Assembly: GCA_036362985.1 (NCBI GenBank)
Contig: JAYGXS010000007.1
Coordinates: forward strand, 9,542,587-9,606,586
Origin: Ligula intestinalis
Lineage: Eukaryota; Platyhelminthes; Cestoda; Diphyllobothriidea; Diphyllobothriidae
Direction: 5' to 3'
DNA length: 64,000 bases
Shown: piece by piece, positions 32,063-42,397 of the stretch
How the letters are laid out: the number at the start of each line of letters is the position of its first letter
How positions within the stretch are numbered: the first letter of the stretch is position 1
The notes under the pieces: model-generated
Databases searched by the model: none
Told to the model about the DNA's origin: nothing
The model's input: the letters and a program-made list of their open reading frames with translations, nothing else
Position numbers and translations under genes: made by a program

Positions 32063-32540
32063 AGCGAGCTAATTATATTGCAGTCTAACTTTTTCTAAAA
32101 AACATACTGCTCGCTACTTTGCAGTAATATGTTTGTTTAGAATAACTGATTGCAAGTTTCGTCCTCTGGTTCGCATGGGCATACGATGGGCACATATCCG
32201 ACACCGTGACCACCGCAGTCATCTCCCCGTGTGACCATTAGGATATTGAACAACCGCGATGGCCTCCTCCTGACATGATCCAAACACTTTCAGCAGCAGG
32301 ACATCCGATTTGCATGTTCGCTTCCCCCCCCCCCCCCCACAGGCGACAGTTTTTCTCCTTAAAATCCACAAATGGCATTCAAAACTAAACTTATGAATGA
32401 TGCCTAAGGAGTTTTTTTTTTACTGTCTGCCCCCCTCCCCCCTACTGCATTTTTATTACTGGCAACGCCACATGTTCTGCGTGAGGGAGTTCAAAGGTAT
32501 TTACCTATATTTCCCTAATAAAACTGAACTGAACTTTTCG

Positions 32541-32615
32541 CTTTGTGCGAGGAACCAAGCCTAAAGATCGCCATCATTAGGGATCTATCTATCAACTAAC
32601 CGTCTGTGATACATC
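32541..32615 (+). mobile_element. Family A element, copy A15, right part
   Basis: GCGAGGAACCAAGCCTAAAG, GATCGCCATCATTAGGG and the closing CGTCTGTGATAC correspond to the 3' end and terminal hairpin of an A element. Together with 27928-28271 they form one copy interrupted by the LINE. From 32620 to 33140 I see no gene. Confidence 0.65.
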
Positions 32616-33599
32616 GCTACCTCGTTTGGTTCGACCGCCCCTATCAAAGAATATTCTCTTCGTAACGAGAAGACTGTATGCTTTACATAAGCCTAGAAGG
32701 AATTGACTTGACAAAACACACACGAAAGGCAAGGCACTTGACATACAAGTACCTAGTAGAATTTGTGGAAATACCTGCTTTAACTGCGCTCCTCTAGACG
32801 CGCGCAGATGAATGTGATTGGCTGACAGGAAAGATTGGCAGCTGCCGGTGTGCTAGCATGTGAATGCCTGCACATCACATGCTGGGAGATGTCCACGGTA
32901 CATGAGCTAAACCCGTCGTGGGTTCTCCTAAATTATTGCAAATTGGATGAAAAAGGCGTACACAAGAGGAAGTGTTAGGATCGGTCGGGGAAAATGGTTT
33001 TATTGTCATTCCGGTAAATGCAGTAAACTGGTGATCCACTAGGCGCTAGTCAGTGAATCACCCCTGGCTATCACCAAGAGCAGGGGTCGTACTCTGAATG
33101 CTTATTTCAACCCCTTGCGCCTCTCGTGCACGCTCGCGTAGACGCACTAATGACATTCTGGTTCTCGGCCAACCACAGCTGCTCTAGCTGGCCACTCATC
33201 TTCAGGGTCGACTGAGGCATGCCTGTAGCAGTCTGTGTCAGCGCCATTGCACTGCCTCACTTCTTCTCGGATGCCAAGCCTTGCAGTCATGCAGGCTCGC
33301 AATCTACCCCGAGCGCTCTCCGACCGCACGTGACCTATCGTGCGAGACCTTGCGGGCACACACTATCACCTATCAGTCCGGTCGCAGCCTAGGTAGTCCT
33401 TATTTACCCTCGTGAGAATTCGAGCCAATCAAAGTGCACCAACTTTCTGATTGGCCACAAAACATGTCCCCGTGTTCCAGTAAGAATGCGGCACACACAC
33501 GAACAACTACCCTGAGGAATGTAACCAACGCTTTTTACTGAGCCCTTTGTTAGTTACTTCTTACAGTACATATTGTCCAACCTTATAATTCTTACCTGA

Positions 33600-33830
33600 C
33601 TTCTGAGTTGGGGGAACCTTCTGTTGTCAACAATCACTCTAGCGACACGCTCCTCACCAAGGCGCTTACGGCGCGTACTCAGCCGGGACGCTGGACGTGT
33701 GCCCCATCAAGCTATAAAACTGTTCTCCACTCTACTTGTACAGAACACAATATTATCCAAACGGCCGCTCAACAATTCCGCTTCCTTTTCGAGACCCGGC
33801 CTTAAGATCATGGAGGCCAAAGTCGGCCTT
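33600..33830 (+). mobile_element. Diverged family A-like 3' half
   Basis: CTTGTACAGAACACAATATT, TTCGAGACCCGGCCTTAAG and GATCATGGAGGCC follow the order of the A core and 3' end, but the terminal hairpin is poor and no TSD was read. The upstream TTGGCCACAAAACATG (33452) may be its 5' half. From 33840 to 34450 nothing was recognised. Confidence 0.35.
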
Positions 33831-34454
33831 GAGCTGAATCAACAGAGGACAATGCTCGAATTTTAGTGTATTGACTGACGTTCCTGGCTATGGTATGACC
33901 CGAACCTGATACTTATAGTTCACACGAACCGAGTGCTTGCCCGACTGCTGTCCTCCAGCATACCAAAGCGGAAGGGAAAAGGATCGGCCATAAGAAAAGT
34001 GTGTCAAAAACCAGAAAGTCATTCGCACCGAAAAGACTGCGTATATTTACAGCATTCCATTCAGATTAGGTGCGTTCTGACAAATGCGGTCGCACAGGAA
34101 TGGACCAATCAGATCTTACGAAATATCTGTGGCCACAGAGGCAAGATGGGAGGTTGTCGAGCGCACATACATGGCATGCAGCATGGGAGTCTCACGGGAA
34201 TAGGGGGCATCCCCGACAGTGGGCACAATTGGGTCAGACCTTAGTAGGACGGTTCAAGATATCCATAGAGTTTATTGAAATGGTAACGGCAACCGCTCTC
34301 TTCAGATGGTGGACACCCTGACTTACACAAAAGCATTGCAGAATGAATTCTAGAGAGTGAAATACCTTGTTTGTGGCTTAATCCTACGGAACATTCGTTG
34401 TTAAGACACACGAATAGGACACGAACAAAAAGGAGTCCTTGCGTCCACCCTCCC

Positions 34455-34800
34455 AAGTCTCATGTTCCCTCTGATAGACGCCTCCCGTGCTGAGCTTCCT
34501 GGGATCCGCATCGCATACAGAACTGATGGGCAGCTAAAAAACCGGCTATTCACGACTACCGTCCACGACCTGCTCTTCGCGGACGACTGCACTGACTCCG
34601 GACTGCCAAAAGGGGGGGGGGGGTCATGCGCCTACCTTCACACAACACGGATTGCAACGTCCATCAAGTTAGTGTCGACGGCCACCAAAGGAAAGCCGTG
34701 GACAACTTCGCTACCTATGCAGCTTAAAAATTGACGGCGGACCTCTAAGGCTGACCAGGTCAACGAGAGCCGGCTATGCCCTGGCCTACACTATCAATGT
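34455..34800 (+). pseudogene. RTE reverse transcriptase fragment with FADDC box
   Basis: The frame from 34462 gives LIDASRAELPGIRIAYRTDG, QLKNR, TTTVHDLLFADDC and then loses the frame at a G-run (34611-34622). FADD is the catalytic aspartate box of the RT palm. The IRIAYRTDG and TTTVHELLFADDC neighbourhood is characteristic of RTE-clade elements of flatworms. A few bases on, another frame continues QVSVDGHQRKAVDNFATY, matching the region where these proteins have QISVNG..L..V.NF.YLG. The 5' part (endonuclease and RT fingers) is absent, so it is a truncated and frameshifted copy. Confidence 0.75.
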
Positions 34801-34814
34801 ACACCCTTGGATAC

Positions 34815-35393
34815 TGTAAAGACGGTCCAGCAGGCGACTCATGACACGGATCATCCTGAGGTTACGAGAACAAAGGAAGTCCATATGGCTAACGGAGGCA
34901 CGCAGAACGGGACAATAACGCGACCTTCAAAGGGCCAACACGCAAGAACAGCCGCCAGCCGGGATCTGAGGTCACGCATGACAAGGAGCCACGAAAGGAC
35001 GCATGAAAATGCACGATTCACTGAGGGCGCGACGCGTCATCCTGAGCACACCCCATGATGGCTGGCTGCAGAGGGGCCAAAAGGGAACAAAGGCCATTGG
35101 TCCTTAAATACGCTGCCACCGCTGGAGGCAGCACTCTGCTGCTGGCGACACGGGACTCAGTTGCGATAGACGAGAAAAATACCGTTGGCCGAGACGAGGA
35201 CGACAGAACACACGCTACTGACGGACAGAGGACGAGGTGCAGACACTATCGAGCTGCACAGGAGGACAAGCTGCCGGGCACACAGAATCCACAGTTGATG
35301 TAGAAGCAGAGACAGTGACAGTAAAGTATTATCTGCTATGCTGTCTGGGGTATATAACCAGTGTGGACGCAGGCACACACAAGTTTATAACAG
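34815..35393 (+). mobile_element. Family B element, copy B2 (TSD ATAC)
   Basis: A 579-bp copy from TGTAAAGACGGTCC to GTTTATAACAG, flanked by ATAC at 34811-34814 and 35394-35397 (at least 3 bp is certain). It shares with B1 the blocks CCTGAGG.TACGAGAACAA, CCTTAAATACG, ACAGAACACACGCT and TATATAACCAGTGT. It interrupts the RTE LINE. Confidence 0.7.
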
Positions 35394-35589
35394 ATACGAT
35401 GTCACCGGTCCACGCCGGTGTGTCTACAGTGATTTGTGCGTTCGTGTAGACGAGCGGAGGAAGCGAAAAGAATGTACAGAAAGCATGTGTGTAACAGTTG
35501 GTGCATGTGTGTATGCAGCTGGAACGTTCGAAGTGGAAAGTGGCGGAAGGACCTACGTTCTCGCACAGTAAGAGCACCACTGCAACTGA

Positions 35590-35775
35590 TAGGAGCAGCG
35601 GCCACACGGCGGCAACAGCAACGTCCGTAGCAGCGATCTAGCACAGCTGCGAACACAAGCACATTCACTTTTTACGCCAGGGAGCCCAGGTAGGAGCAGC
35701 AGCTGCACGGCGGCGGCAGCACCACCCACAGCACAGATCTAACTTTTGAACTTCTTACGCCAGGGAGCCCAAGAA
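35590..35775 (+). repeat. Local tandem duplication, about 90-100 bp unit
   Basis: TAGGAGCAGCGGCCACACGG (35590) recurs as TAGGAGCAGCAGCTGCACGG (about 35690), and both units end TTACGCCAGGGAGCCCA (about 35670 and 35757). The second unit runs directly into the RTE C-terminal coding remnant. Confidence 0.6.
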
Positions 35776-36800
35776 CTTCCATCTCCGCTGTCTCCGCAGA
35801 ATACTGAATCTGACATGATTCCAGACATGGAAATCCCGGAGCGAACCGTAATCCACACTATGCTATAACGACTGCTATGAAAGATCACCTTGGGAAATGG
35901 ATGACAAACAATTACTCGGTACGGGTGCCCGCCAACGAGTATGTAAGACGATAGCTCTAAGGACAACTTGAAGTCTCTGAAACAATGGTAAATCAACCTG
36001 GAATCCTGATAAGATTTCTCCCGATACCGAGTGGCTTGCAGAAGAGCAGACAGGATCGCCGATTTTATAGCCAGAAGGGCCTTTCGCAAGTCAAAAACGC
36101 CTTCGATTAACAATATAAACATCGTCCAAAATACCCACAGTGCCAATGAATATTGCGCGCCCGAATCTGTCTCGTGAAATATCTCCTGGCGCAATGCAGC
36201 AACAACCAAAACCATTAACTCAACAAAGACTCCGGTCCCAATTTCCACGGCGACGACCAGCTCTTGATGGTCCGCCACCGTCGATAACTATCACCCCTAT
36301 AATCCTCCCCCACAACCAGCGCAACGACGGCGAAGACCAGCACCATTACATTTTCTATTGCTATGATCGATGAGATCAATCCCGAAAACCAGTTAACCGA
36401 TACTCACTATCACCACCAACAATGGAGTGTCGACCCCAACTTGTACCCATTGCGATCGCACATTAACCCTAGACATCGGCGACTGGTAAGTTTACCCCAA
36501 TGCGACCGGTGCTAGGAGCCCCGACATAGATTCGACTCAACCGTCCGCAATGACCACGCATATCCATTCGTCCCATGGGCCTATTCGGTCACATGCACAT
36601 ACACCAAAGCGGAACTCGCGGCAGTGAGGACACCAAATACCGCTTACATGTCCGACAATTCGCCGCCAGCAGCACGGCCAACAGTATGTCTCGTTATCGC
36701 AGCCGCACTCATTGTCATCGCACGCGTACAGCGCGCATCAGCCTGGTCAGTTTTGAGCCCATCACACAGAGACTGATGAACCGTTCACAGGAATACCAAC
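35745..36800 (+). pseudogene. RTE C-terminal region and C2H2-like tail, heavily mutated
   Basis: In shifting plus-strand frames the sequence reads KNFHLRCLRRILNLT, an IPDTEV-like block, TVIHTML, and RRADRIADFIARRAFRKSK, the order found after the RT domain of flatworm RTE elements. From about 36440 it continues with CTHCDRT and, in the open frame 36575-37063, MGLFGHMHIHQSGT, remnants of Cys2-His2-like units that end such proteins. Many stops (for example near 35790 and 35870) show that it is dead. A 179-residue minus-strand frame over 35739-36278 is its antisense shadow. From 36800 to 37700 I see no gene. Confidence 0.6.
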
Positions 36801-37702
36801 ATACGCTCACACATAAAGCGAGCTTCGGACAATCGTCTCAAATGTTTATGTCACCTAAGCCACATCCATCCCGGGCAAGACTGGTTACTGTTCATGGTTT
36901 AACAGTGATAGCATACAGAAAGCCCTTGGGCAATGACATACAAGACACGCGAAGCGTGTCCATGTACCACTTAAGCAGTAGCCCACCTCAAGTTGCGACC
37001 CCCCTAAATAAATATATATGGCTCGGAAAGATGAACGCTCTGGGTAATAATTTTAACAGATGACCAGAACAGATCTAATAACGTTTTGGCTCGTCCCTCT
37101 TGATTAGTTTCAAATGACAAAAGACCACGACAGGTCGAGCACACACAATTTATGACAATTCAGCCGGCACACGAACAGAAGCTCAATCAACCTCCACCAA
37201 GTTGATAACTCGTAAGATATGCGGCCCTTCCATCCATCACAACTTGATGCTCCCACCATCAAAAAGCTTCGCTTAACGATTGACATTCCCCGATAATCGT
37301 GAAAAAACGGGCGGAAAATGGAAAGCAAGATTCAATGGCCTTCGAATTAAAAGTTCCAGAAGAATAAATGAACGAGCCTATGACACTACGAAAAGGGATT
37401 TGCGGGTGCAGGAGGGAAACAGTTGCCAAAAATCTTCTATACCCCAATAATAGAGAGGATTAATCTTACAAGTGTAAGATCAAAAGAAGGAGACAGTCCA
37501 TATATTCTTATAATGCAGAACGGGTACGTTCTCTTAATATTTTCTAAGGTCTACGCTCCCTATCATGCTCATGAAACATTCAAGGCGTACGTCAAGTGTG
37601 AATATAGCCGCACTGTCCAAATAGAAGTTACGAAAGTATGGGCGAGAAAATCTCAAATTTTAATAAACATCACCAGTAAGAGTAAAAATATATTAAGATA
37701 AA

Positions 37703-37927
37703 TTAAAGCTCCTTCAATTCTTCAGGCAAATCGTTCTTAGGATGTTTGCTCTCAAAGTGCATTTTGTAAGTCTTGGGGTCTGGCATTTGAGCCTTGCAAA
37801 CCACGCAAGTGAAAGCCAACCCGGCAGCTGCAGTTTTTTTGTGATCACCGGCCGTATGTTTCTTCTGTTGGGCCTGCTTTTCTTTGGCCTTTTGCTGAGA
37901 TTGAATCTTCTGCAACCCACGAGCCAT
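37703..37927 (-). CDS. ZNF706: ZNF706-like small C2H2 zinc-finger protein
   Basis: A 74-residue protein starts MARGLQKIQSQQKAKEKQA and stops at 37703-37705. The MARG.QKIQSQQK N-terminus (a 4F5/SERF-like basic segment), an alanine/lysine linker, and one zinc finger CVVCKAQMPDPKTYKMHFESKH (C-x2-C-x12-H-x4-H, residues about 42-63, given here as two blocks: CVVCKAQMPD and PKTYKMHFESKH) match human ZNF706 in order and total length (76 aa). ZNF706 is a small, highly conserved protein linked to repression of KLF4 in stem cells and, through its SERF-like part, to protein aggregation. Its role in worms is unknown. I chose the ATG at 37925-37927 because homology begins there and GCCAGGATGG is a good initiation context; the frame is open 14 codons further up. 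It is intronless, so a retrocopy is possible, but no poly-A tail or damage is seen. Confidence 0.85.
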   Translation of the reverse strand: MARGLQKIQSQQKAKEKQAQQKKHTAGDHKKTAAAGLAFTCVVCKAQMPDPKTYKMHFESKHPKNDLPEELKEL

Positions 37928-38177
37928 CCTGGCCGCGACGAACCAAAACTTCCGCTGAACGGGGAACAAGACTTTTAATAAACCCGCTCGAACAGTTTGG
38001 TTCTGCCTTCCAATTGTGGAATAGTTAGTTTCACTTAAAATAACAAGGCATTTTTCGAGGAATTCTGAGAAAAAGTAAGCCAGGTGAAGTGAACTGTGGT
38101 CGTTAAATATGGCTAAGTCCTATGAATTTATCATTTTTTGCATCAGAATATGTCATAGTTCAACGTTTCATGCTCGA

Positions 38178-38277
38178 NNNNNNNNNNNNNNNNNNNNNNN
38201 NNNNNNNNNNNNNNNNNNNNNNNNNNNNNNNNNNNNNNNNNNNNNNNNNNNNNNNNNNNNNNNNNNNNNNNNNNNNN
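38178..38277. other. Assembly gap (100 N)
   Basis: Exactly 100 N, the usual placeholder for a gap of unknown size. It interrupts the endonuclease domain of the LINE encoded on the minus strand just beside it. Confidence 0.99.
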
Positions 38278-38809
38278 GGATAGCCGCCACAGCTATGCTG
38301 TGCGAGCGCATGAAGGCCAGGAGCGGGTCAGGCTTCCCAAGGAGGCCGTTGGCGTTGAATTGTAAGATCTTAAGACCAGGTGGTGAGGCAAGGTCGGAGA
38401 CCAGAGGATTTGGGTTCAGGACTGGACGGGCTGGAGGCATTGAGATCGGTAGGGGCACGGGACAGCTGGGATACGCGAACGCGGGCGACCAATCGGCAGC
38501 CGTAGCGAGTTCACTGCAGCGGAGATGAAACCAACCATTGCAGGAGCCGCAACGTACAGACCAGTCGCGGCGGCCCAGACGGACTCGGCAGAACGAGCAG
38601 TACCAGAGAGGTCCAGGGTTGGTTTCGATTCCGGCGGCGAGGAGGAGGAGTCGGAGCAGCGTGGCCGGGAGGGGCTGTTCCGTAATCAAAAACACGGATT
38701 GGGCGGAGGGGAGAGTTGATCCAACGTAGGGAGATGGGTGTAGCAGACCTTGGCCGCCGAGAGGGCGGGTGGGAACGCGATTCGTAGACGCGTCTGCTGT
38801 GGTTCCCAC
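38278..38809 (-). pseudogene. Jockey/I-type LINE: N-terminal zinc-finger-like segment and start of endonuclease
   Basis: The minus-strand frame from 38809 is open for about 177 residues to the gap. Around residue 60 it carries AAGIETNPGP, then a treble-clef or PHD-like cysteine set (WYCSFCRVRL, RCGSCNGWFHLRC), a proline-rich linker, and LKILQFNANGLLGK followed by HSIAVAAI at the gap edge. The last blocks are the first motifs of the APE-type endonuclease (QFN.NGL...; the catalytic IQET would lie in the gap). GIETNPGP followed by a cysteine-rich finger is a common start of flatworm Jockey/I-like single-ORF LINEs. This is the 5' end only. The sequence beyond the gap (37980-38177) does not obviously continue it, so the copy may be truncated or misassembled. 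The frame itself is intact as far as it goes. Confidence 0.7.
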
Positions 38810-39483
38810 TACATGGTATGTCGACTACATCGGTTTACAGTTCCACCGCAAGCTTCACGTGGCTGACCCGATGAGATCAATAATCTCCAGTAGAGCATGT
38901 AGCGGTCCAGGACGGGCGATCTACTATAACCACAACATATTCCGTCTGATGGAAGGAGGCAGTCAGACCTTAGGAGCGATTTCTCGGTACATAAGGCAAA
39001 TTGCCGTAAATCGACTGTTTGCGTGTGATAAATGTAACCGTACGGGAGCGTGTGGGCAGCGGTGTGTGGACAACTTAACCGTCTGGGAGCGTGCTAACAG
39101 AAGTCTTTTGTTTACGCACTTGTGCCGGCTCGTGTGTGAGTGACTGTCTGGCTGGGGGGCGCGTGATTGGTTGCGTCGAAGCCGTGGTTTGGGGCTCTGA
39201 TGACAAGTTCACCTGGACGTCAAATAGGCTAGTAACCGAGGCTAGCCGGTAGTGCACGCGTGACCATGACGCCGCTAAACTCAACTTTGTGAAGGCCGGC
39301 TTGCTTTGGCGATGATGACTGTCAGTTAACCGGCCCGCCGCGGTCATCGACACGCCAAAGAATGTAGAAATTGGAGCATATGCTACAACCAATGCCTTGA
39401 TGACAAATCCAGTGGGTCTGGCCGGCGGTCAAAGAGCAGAGTTAACCTGTTTCAGTAGACGATGAAAGTAGTATGGGCATTAG

Positions 39484-39850
39484 CTAATACGGTTTTTAAA
39501 GTTAAGAATTAAGGGATAGTAAACAAACTTAATGTTAGTGCTCACCGGAGTGGGTTTATGAGGTCGATGACGTTTTGGAGAGCTGGGCCGGCTCACTTTT
39601 GTCAATGCGTAAACTGCCGTCATTGACCATTAGTATGAAGATGTGGCTGTACGCGTCGGCCGTGGACAGCGAACGAGGAAAAATAGATCGGCCCACTACC
39701 GACGCGTACAGCCACATTGCTGATTCGTAACGACAGTTTGCGCTTTGACAAAAGAAAGCCGACCCAGTTCTCCGAAAGTTCAGCGGACACAACTCATTTC
39801 GGTGAGTGCTAACGCGATCCCTCATTTTAGACGGTATTACGATTGCTTTC
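39484..39850. repeat. Long imperfect inverted repeat with a perfect 19-bp core stem
   Basis: Positions 39641-39659 (ATGTGGCTGTACGCGTCGG) are perfectly reverse-complementary to 39699-39717, with a 39-nt loop. Outward the symmetry continues: TTTGTCAATGCGTAAACTG with its partner near 39740, GAGCTGGGCCGGCT with AGCCGACCCAGTTC, GTTAGTGCTCACC with GGTGAGTGCTAAC, and more weakly to about 39484 and 39850. Each arm is at least 125 bp with some 80% identity. The sequence from 39860 to 41100 holds no gene I recognise (the long frame at 40380-40910 has no domain). Confidence 0.8.
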
Positions 39851-41104
39851 AGCGATATGCAGCCTAGACAAGAACAGAAGCCAGTTTTTATGGAGCAGGA
39901 GTGGTCATTTACAGTTAAACGCGTAGACTAAACTCGTTAGAACATACTAACAGGTCTATCCAAGCCAAGCCATGAACTGTCGGCTGTTATTTCAAACTTT
40001 TTAAACATTAGTTGCGGAAGAGGCCAGTGACGAAGCAAGCTATATTCCAAACTATTGCCCTCCAGTAGGAAGGGAACCCCTGGCCCAGTTGTAATGTTTG
40101 ACTTAACCCTCGCTGACCTCTGGTCGGTTTGTGATGATAGCATACAAATCGAAATTGTCCAGCCAGGTTTCTAATTTTGGTAAAGCTTCTCAATCCTTGA
40201 CTGCTGTGCCGCCGCGAGAATCATCCGCGACAGACTAGTAGACATGGCTTCTGCGAGGACTTGCTACTTCGGCTCAAGTCTGGAATTCGACTTTAAAGAA
40301 CCTAGTAAACGTTGTTGGTAGGCTTCTCATAAATAGTGTTGTAAGTTACCGTTAAATTCTGTCTGCCCTTAGGCTCTCATTGTTCTTTCCATTGGGGTGG
40401 TTATCTACATTCGTCGCAATGACTTGTCAGAGCATTCGTCGATTAACAGCGATTATGTGTCCTCCATCCACAGTTTGCGTCATGTCAAATCGCGTCGGAC
40501 TGCGTCTTTTTCTTTTAGACAAGAAGTTTATGCTTGGCACTCACAGCCGAAGGTGCAACGAACGCCCCGTCGAAGTCAGTAAACTGCTCGCGGGTGGCTC
40601 CAAATTATCTAGATTCGCACTTAAAACGTTTCCGAGATTACAATTAGGTGTCCTTTCGCTTTCACAGAAATTAAGAGTATTTACCTTCTCGAGGATCTAT
40701 GGAGGTCACACCTCTACGGACCTGGCAGCAAACCACAAACTCCCATGTTCGACTCATTGGCTGTTTTATATTAGTACGGGCACTGGCACCAAAAATCTTT
40801 ACCGCTCAACCGTTGATCGCAGCGTAGTCACCTGGAATATAATAAAAGTCCCCACTATTTGCTTTAAACGCTTTTCCCGCTCGGAAGGAGTTGGCTCTTG
40901 TGGTATTTAAAATAAATACACTAATAAAGCGCGTGCACAAGTCGACGTCGGACTAGGTTTAGTTGAATAATGTTCACGGATCATTAACGAAACTCGCCCT
41001 TTCCGTTCACCTTTGAGACCCACAACCACACAGCCACTAATAGCGTAGACAAATTAACATTACCGGCAAATACAAGGGAGACAACAGTGACCACTTCTGG
41101 CTCC

Positions 41105-41215
41105 TTTGCCTTCATCGGTCAGTCATCCCAATCCCAGGTGGTGCATCACCCGGGGCTCGAACCCCCGACCCTTTGATCAGAGAACTAGCGCTCTAACCGG
41201 GCTCGTCGTGTTGCC
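41105..41215 (-). repeat. tRNA-derived SINE head, minus strand
   Basis: On the minus strand an A-box-like GAGCCCGGTTAGAGCGCTAG is followed by an exact B-box GGTTCGAGCCC inside a GGGGG..CCCC T-arm-like stem, then GTGATGCACCACCTGGGATT and GACTGACCGATGA. The last blocks match the plus-strand SINE body at 41605-41645. The anticodon-arm region does not fold, so it is not a functional tRNA. Confidence 0.6.
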
Positions 41216-41544
41216 GGTTTCTGTCGGTAATATTGGCATTCGTCTATGGAATGGTCATTAGTTCTGTTAGCGATCGGTGAATGTTCCGGAGCTCAAAACG
41301 AGCAAGGCTAAAACTAATGAAGCTGCTCATCAATACTTGTTTGGCAAGTGTAACCGGTCACAATTTTGTCCTTTTCGAGTTCTTGGCCAGTCCCTTTTGT
41401 CTTTACCGGCAATTTTCGTCTGCCTGTTTTACTAATCACTCAGCGCTTGCGGCTGGTGGCGTTCGGGAGTGACCTCTAAACCAGAAGAAGACGACTAAGT
41501 CCCGCCAGCGCTCGGTAAGCGTACATCAACGAAACGGGTAAGAC

Positions 41545-41665
41545 TAAAAACCCATGGCTCCTAACGTTGTACTCCCGATCAATAAGTCGTAGATTGGAAC
41601 CTCGGGTGGTACACCACCTGGAAATGGGTAGGACTGGCTGATGATGACAAACAAGCAAGAATGGC
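41545..41665 (+). repeat. SINE fragment, plus strand
   Basis: TGGAACCTCGGGTGGTACAC, CACCTGGAAATGGGTAGG and ACTGGCTGATGATGAC match the minus-strand SINE 450 bp upstream and the body that follows the copy at 6200. The Pol III boxes are degraded. Confidence 0.55.
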
Positions 41666-41734
41666 GGCTCAAGTCATCTTGTTTTTGCCGGCAGTGTTCG
41701 TCGGACTAGCCTGTCTGACACTTGCATTTGCTAA

Positions 41735-42090
41735 AAGTTGCTTATGTAAGTTAAACCTTAGCAACTGTGATCTTCAGGCCCGGTTCCTTAGGAGAAAAAT
41801 AAGTATTGGGGAGGCCGGAGTGGAAAAAACAGTTTATTCCGTACAGAAGGAAGCGTAGAATAGACAGTAGGAAATTGACTGTCAGACAAACGAACAACCG
41901 CCGCGTCTGAAGTGAGGTCGCCGCGGGAATCGCCATAGCCATCTTTGTGTGAGTCGGCCTTGATAGGTGATTGGCTAGACAGACAGACGGGCGAAGGCTA
42001 CCAGTACATGTGCATTCGTGGGTAGCGGTGTTTTCGCGTGATGATCGCCTGTTTGGAGTGAGTTACCACACACTCTCCCCCCCCCCGACG
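41735..42090 (-). mobile_element. Family A element, copy A18 (minus strand, ends uncertain)
   Basis: AGTTAAACCTTAGCAACTGTGATCTTCAGG (41749-41778; landmarks TTAGCAACTG and GATCTTCAGG) is the inner half of the terminal hairpin. It is followed by GGTTCCTTAGGAG, GGGGAGGCCGGAGTGG and CAGTTTATTCCGTACAG. The outer half of the hairpin is missing and no TSD was read. From 42100 to 42390 nothing was recognised. Confidence 0.6.
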
Positions 42091-42397
42091 GTATTTCAGT
42101 CATTTGTGCTCTTTTTAACTCACTCCCGCAGTTGCTGCTAGGCATGCTTTTGGCGTTTGACTCCCTCCATCGTGAATCCCTACTGCTACATTAGATGGTG
42201 TTATACCAAAAATCTCCGCCATGACCAAAGTGTACTACCGCACCACGACTACGCGCGTTTTAGTCCATATCAGAACCCTTCGCTATTCGATCTGAACCTC
42301 GACAAGGCCGAGTCCTGTCGCCCATTCTATTCAACTACGACATTAAATTGATGCTTGCGGAAGGCCCTACGTGAAGAGGACGGTGCTGAACATACAC

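Larger units (their letters stand above)
28272..32537 (+). mobile_element. CR1-like non-LTR retrotransposon, nearly full length, inactivated
   Basis: About 4.27 kb. It has a 5' region with a tandem repeat, an ORF1 C-terminal remnant (29006-29236), an ORF2 remnant with endonuclease and reverse transcriptase (29311-32062), and a 3' UTR ending CCCTAATAAAACTGAACTGAACT at about 32537. The polyadenylation-like AATAAA and short tandem pentamers at the very 3' end suit CR1-type elements. The same 3' UTR follows the truncated copy ending at 58497 (GACAGTTTTTCTCCTTAAAA, CCTATATTTCC). At least two in-frame stops in the first two thirds and several frameshifts kill ORF2. It interrupts copy A15 of family A. 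Confidence 0.85.
34455..36800 (+). mobile_element. RTE-type non-LTR retrotransposon remnant, split by B2
   Basis: Three colinear pieces of one element type remain. 34455-34740 covers the RT palm. About 35745-36130 covers the C-terminal region after RT (NFHLRCLRRILNLT, SIHTML-like, ARRAFRKSK). About 36420-36800 covers the tail with C2H2-like units (CTHCDRT, MGLFGHMHIHQSGT). Family B copy B2 (34815-35393) and a local tandem duplication (35590-35775) lie between the first two. The tail is the kind I associate with tapeworm RTE copies. Confidence 0.7.

Noticed and set aside
35739..36278. 179-residue minus-strand open frame with hydrophobic stretches
   Set aside because: It is antisense to the RTE C-terminal remnant, whose motifs (NFHLRCLRRILNLT, ARRAFRKSK) are read on the plus strand.
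38109..38528. 139-residue plus-strand frame spanning the N gap
   Set aside because: It includes 34 undetermined residues and is antisense to the LINE reading frame, which has recognisable motifs.
40380..40910. 176-residue plus-strand open frame
   Set aside because: No recognisable motif, no splice context, and overlapping alternative frames. Not enough to call a gene, though it is the longest unexplained frame in 39.9-41.1 kb.
41130..41200. tRNA gene on the minus strand
   Set aside because: The B box and T-arm are good, but the anticodon arm does not form and the acceptor ends do not pair. The downstream body matches other SINE copies.
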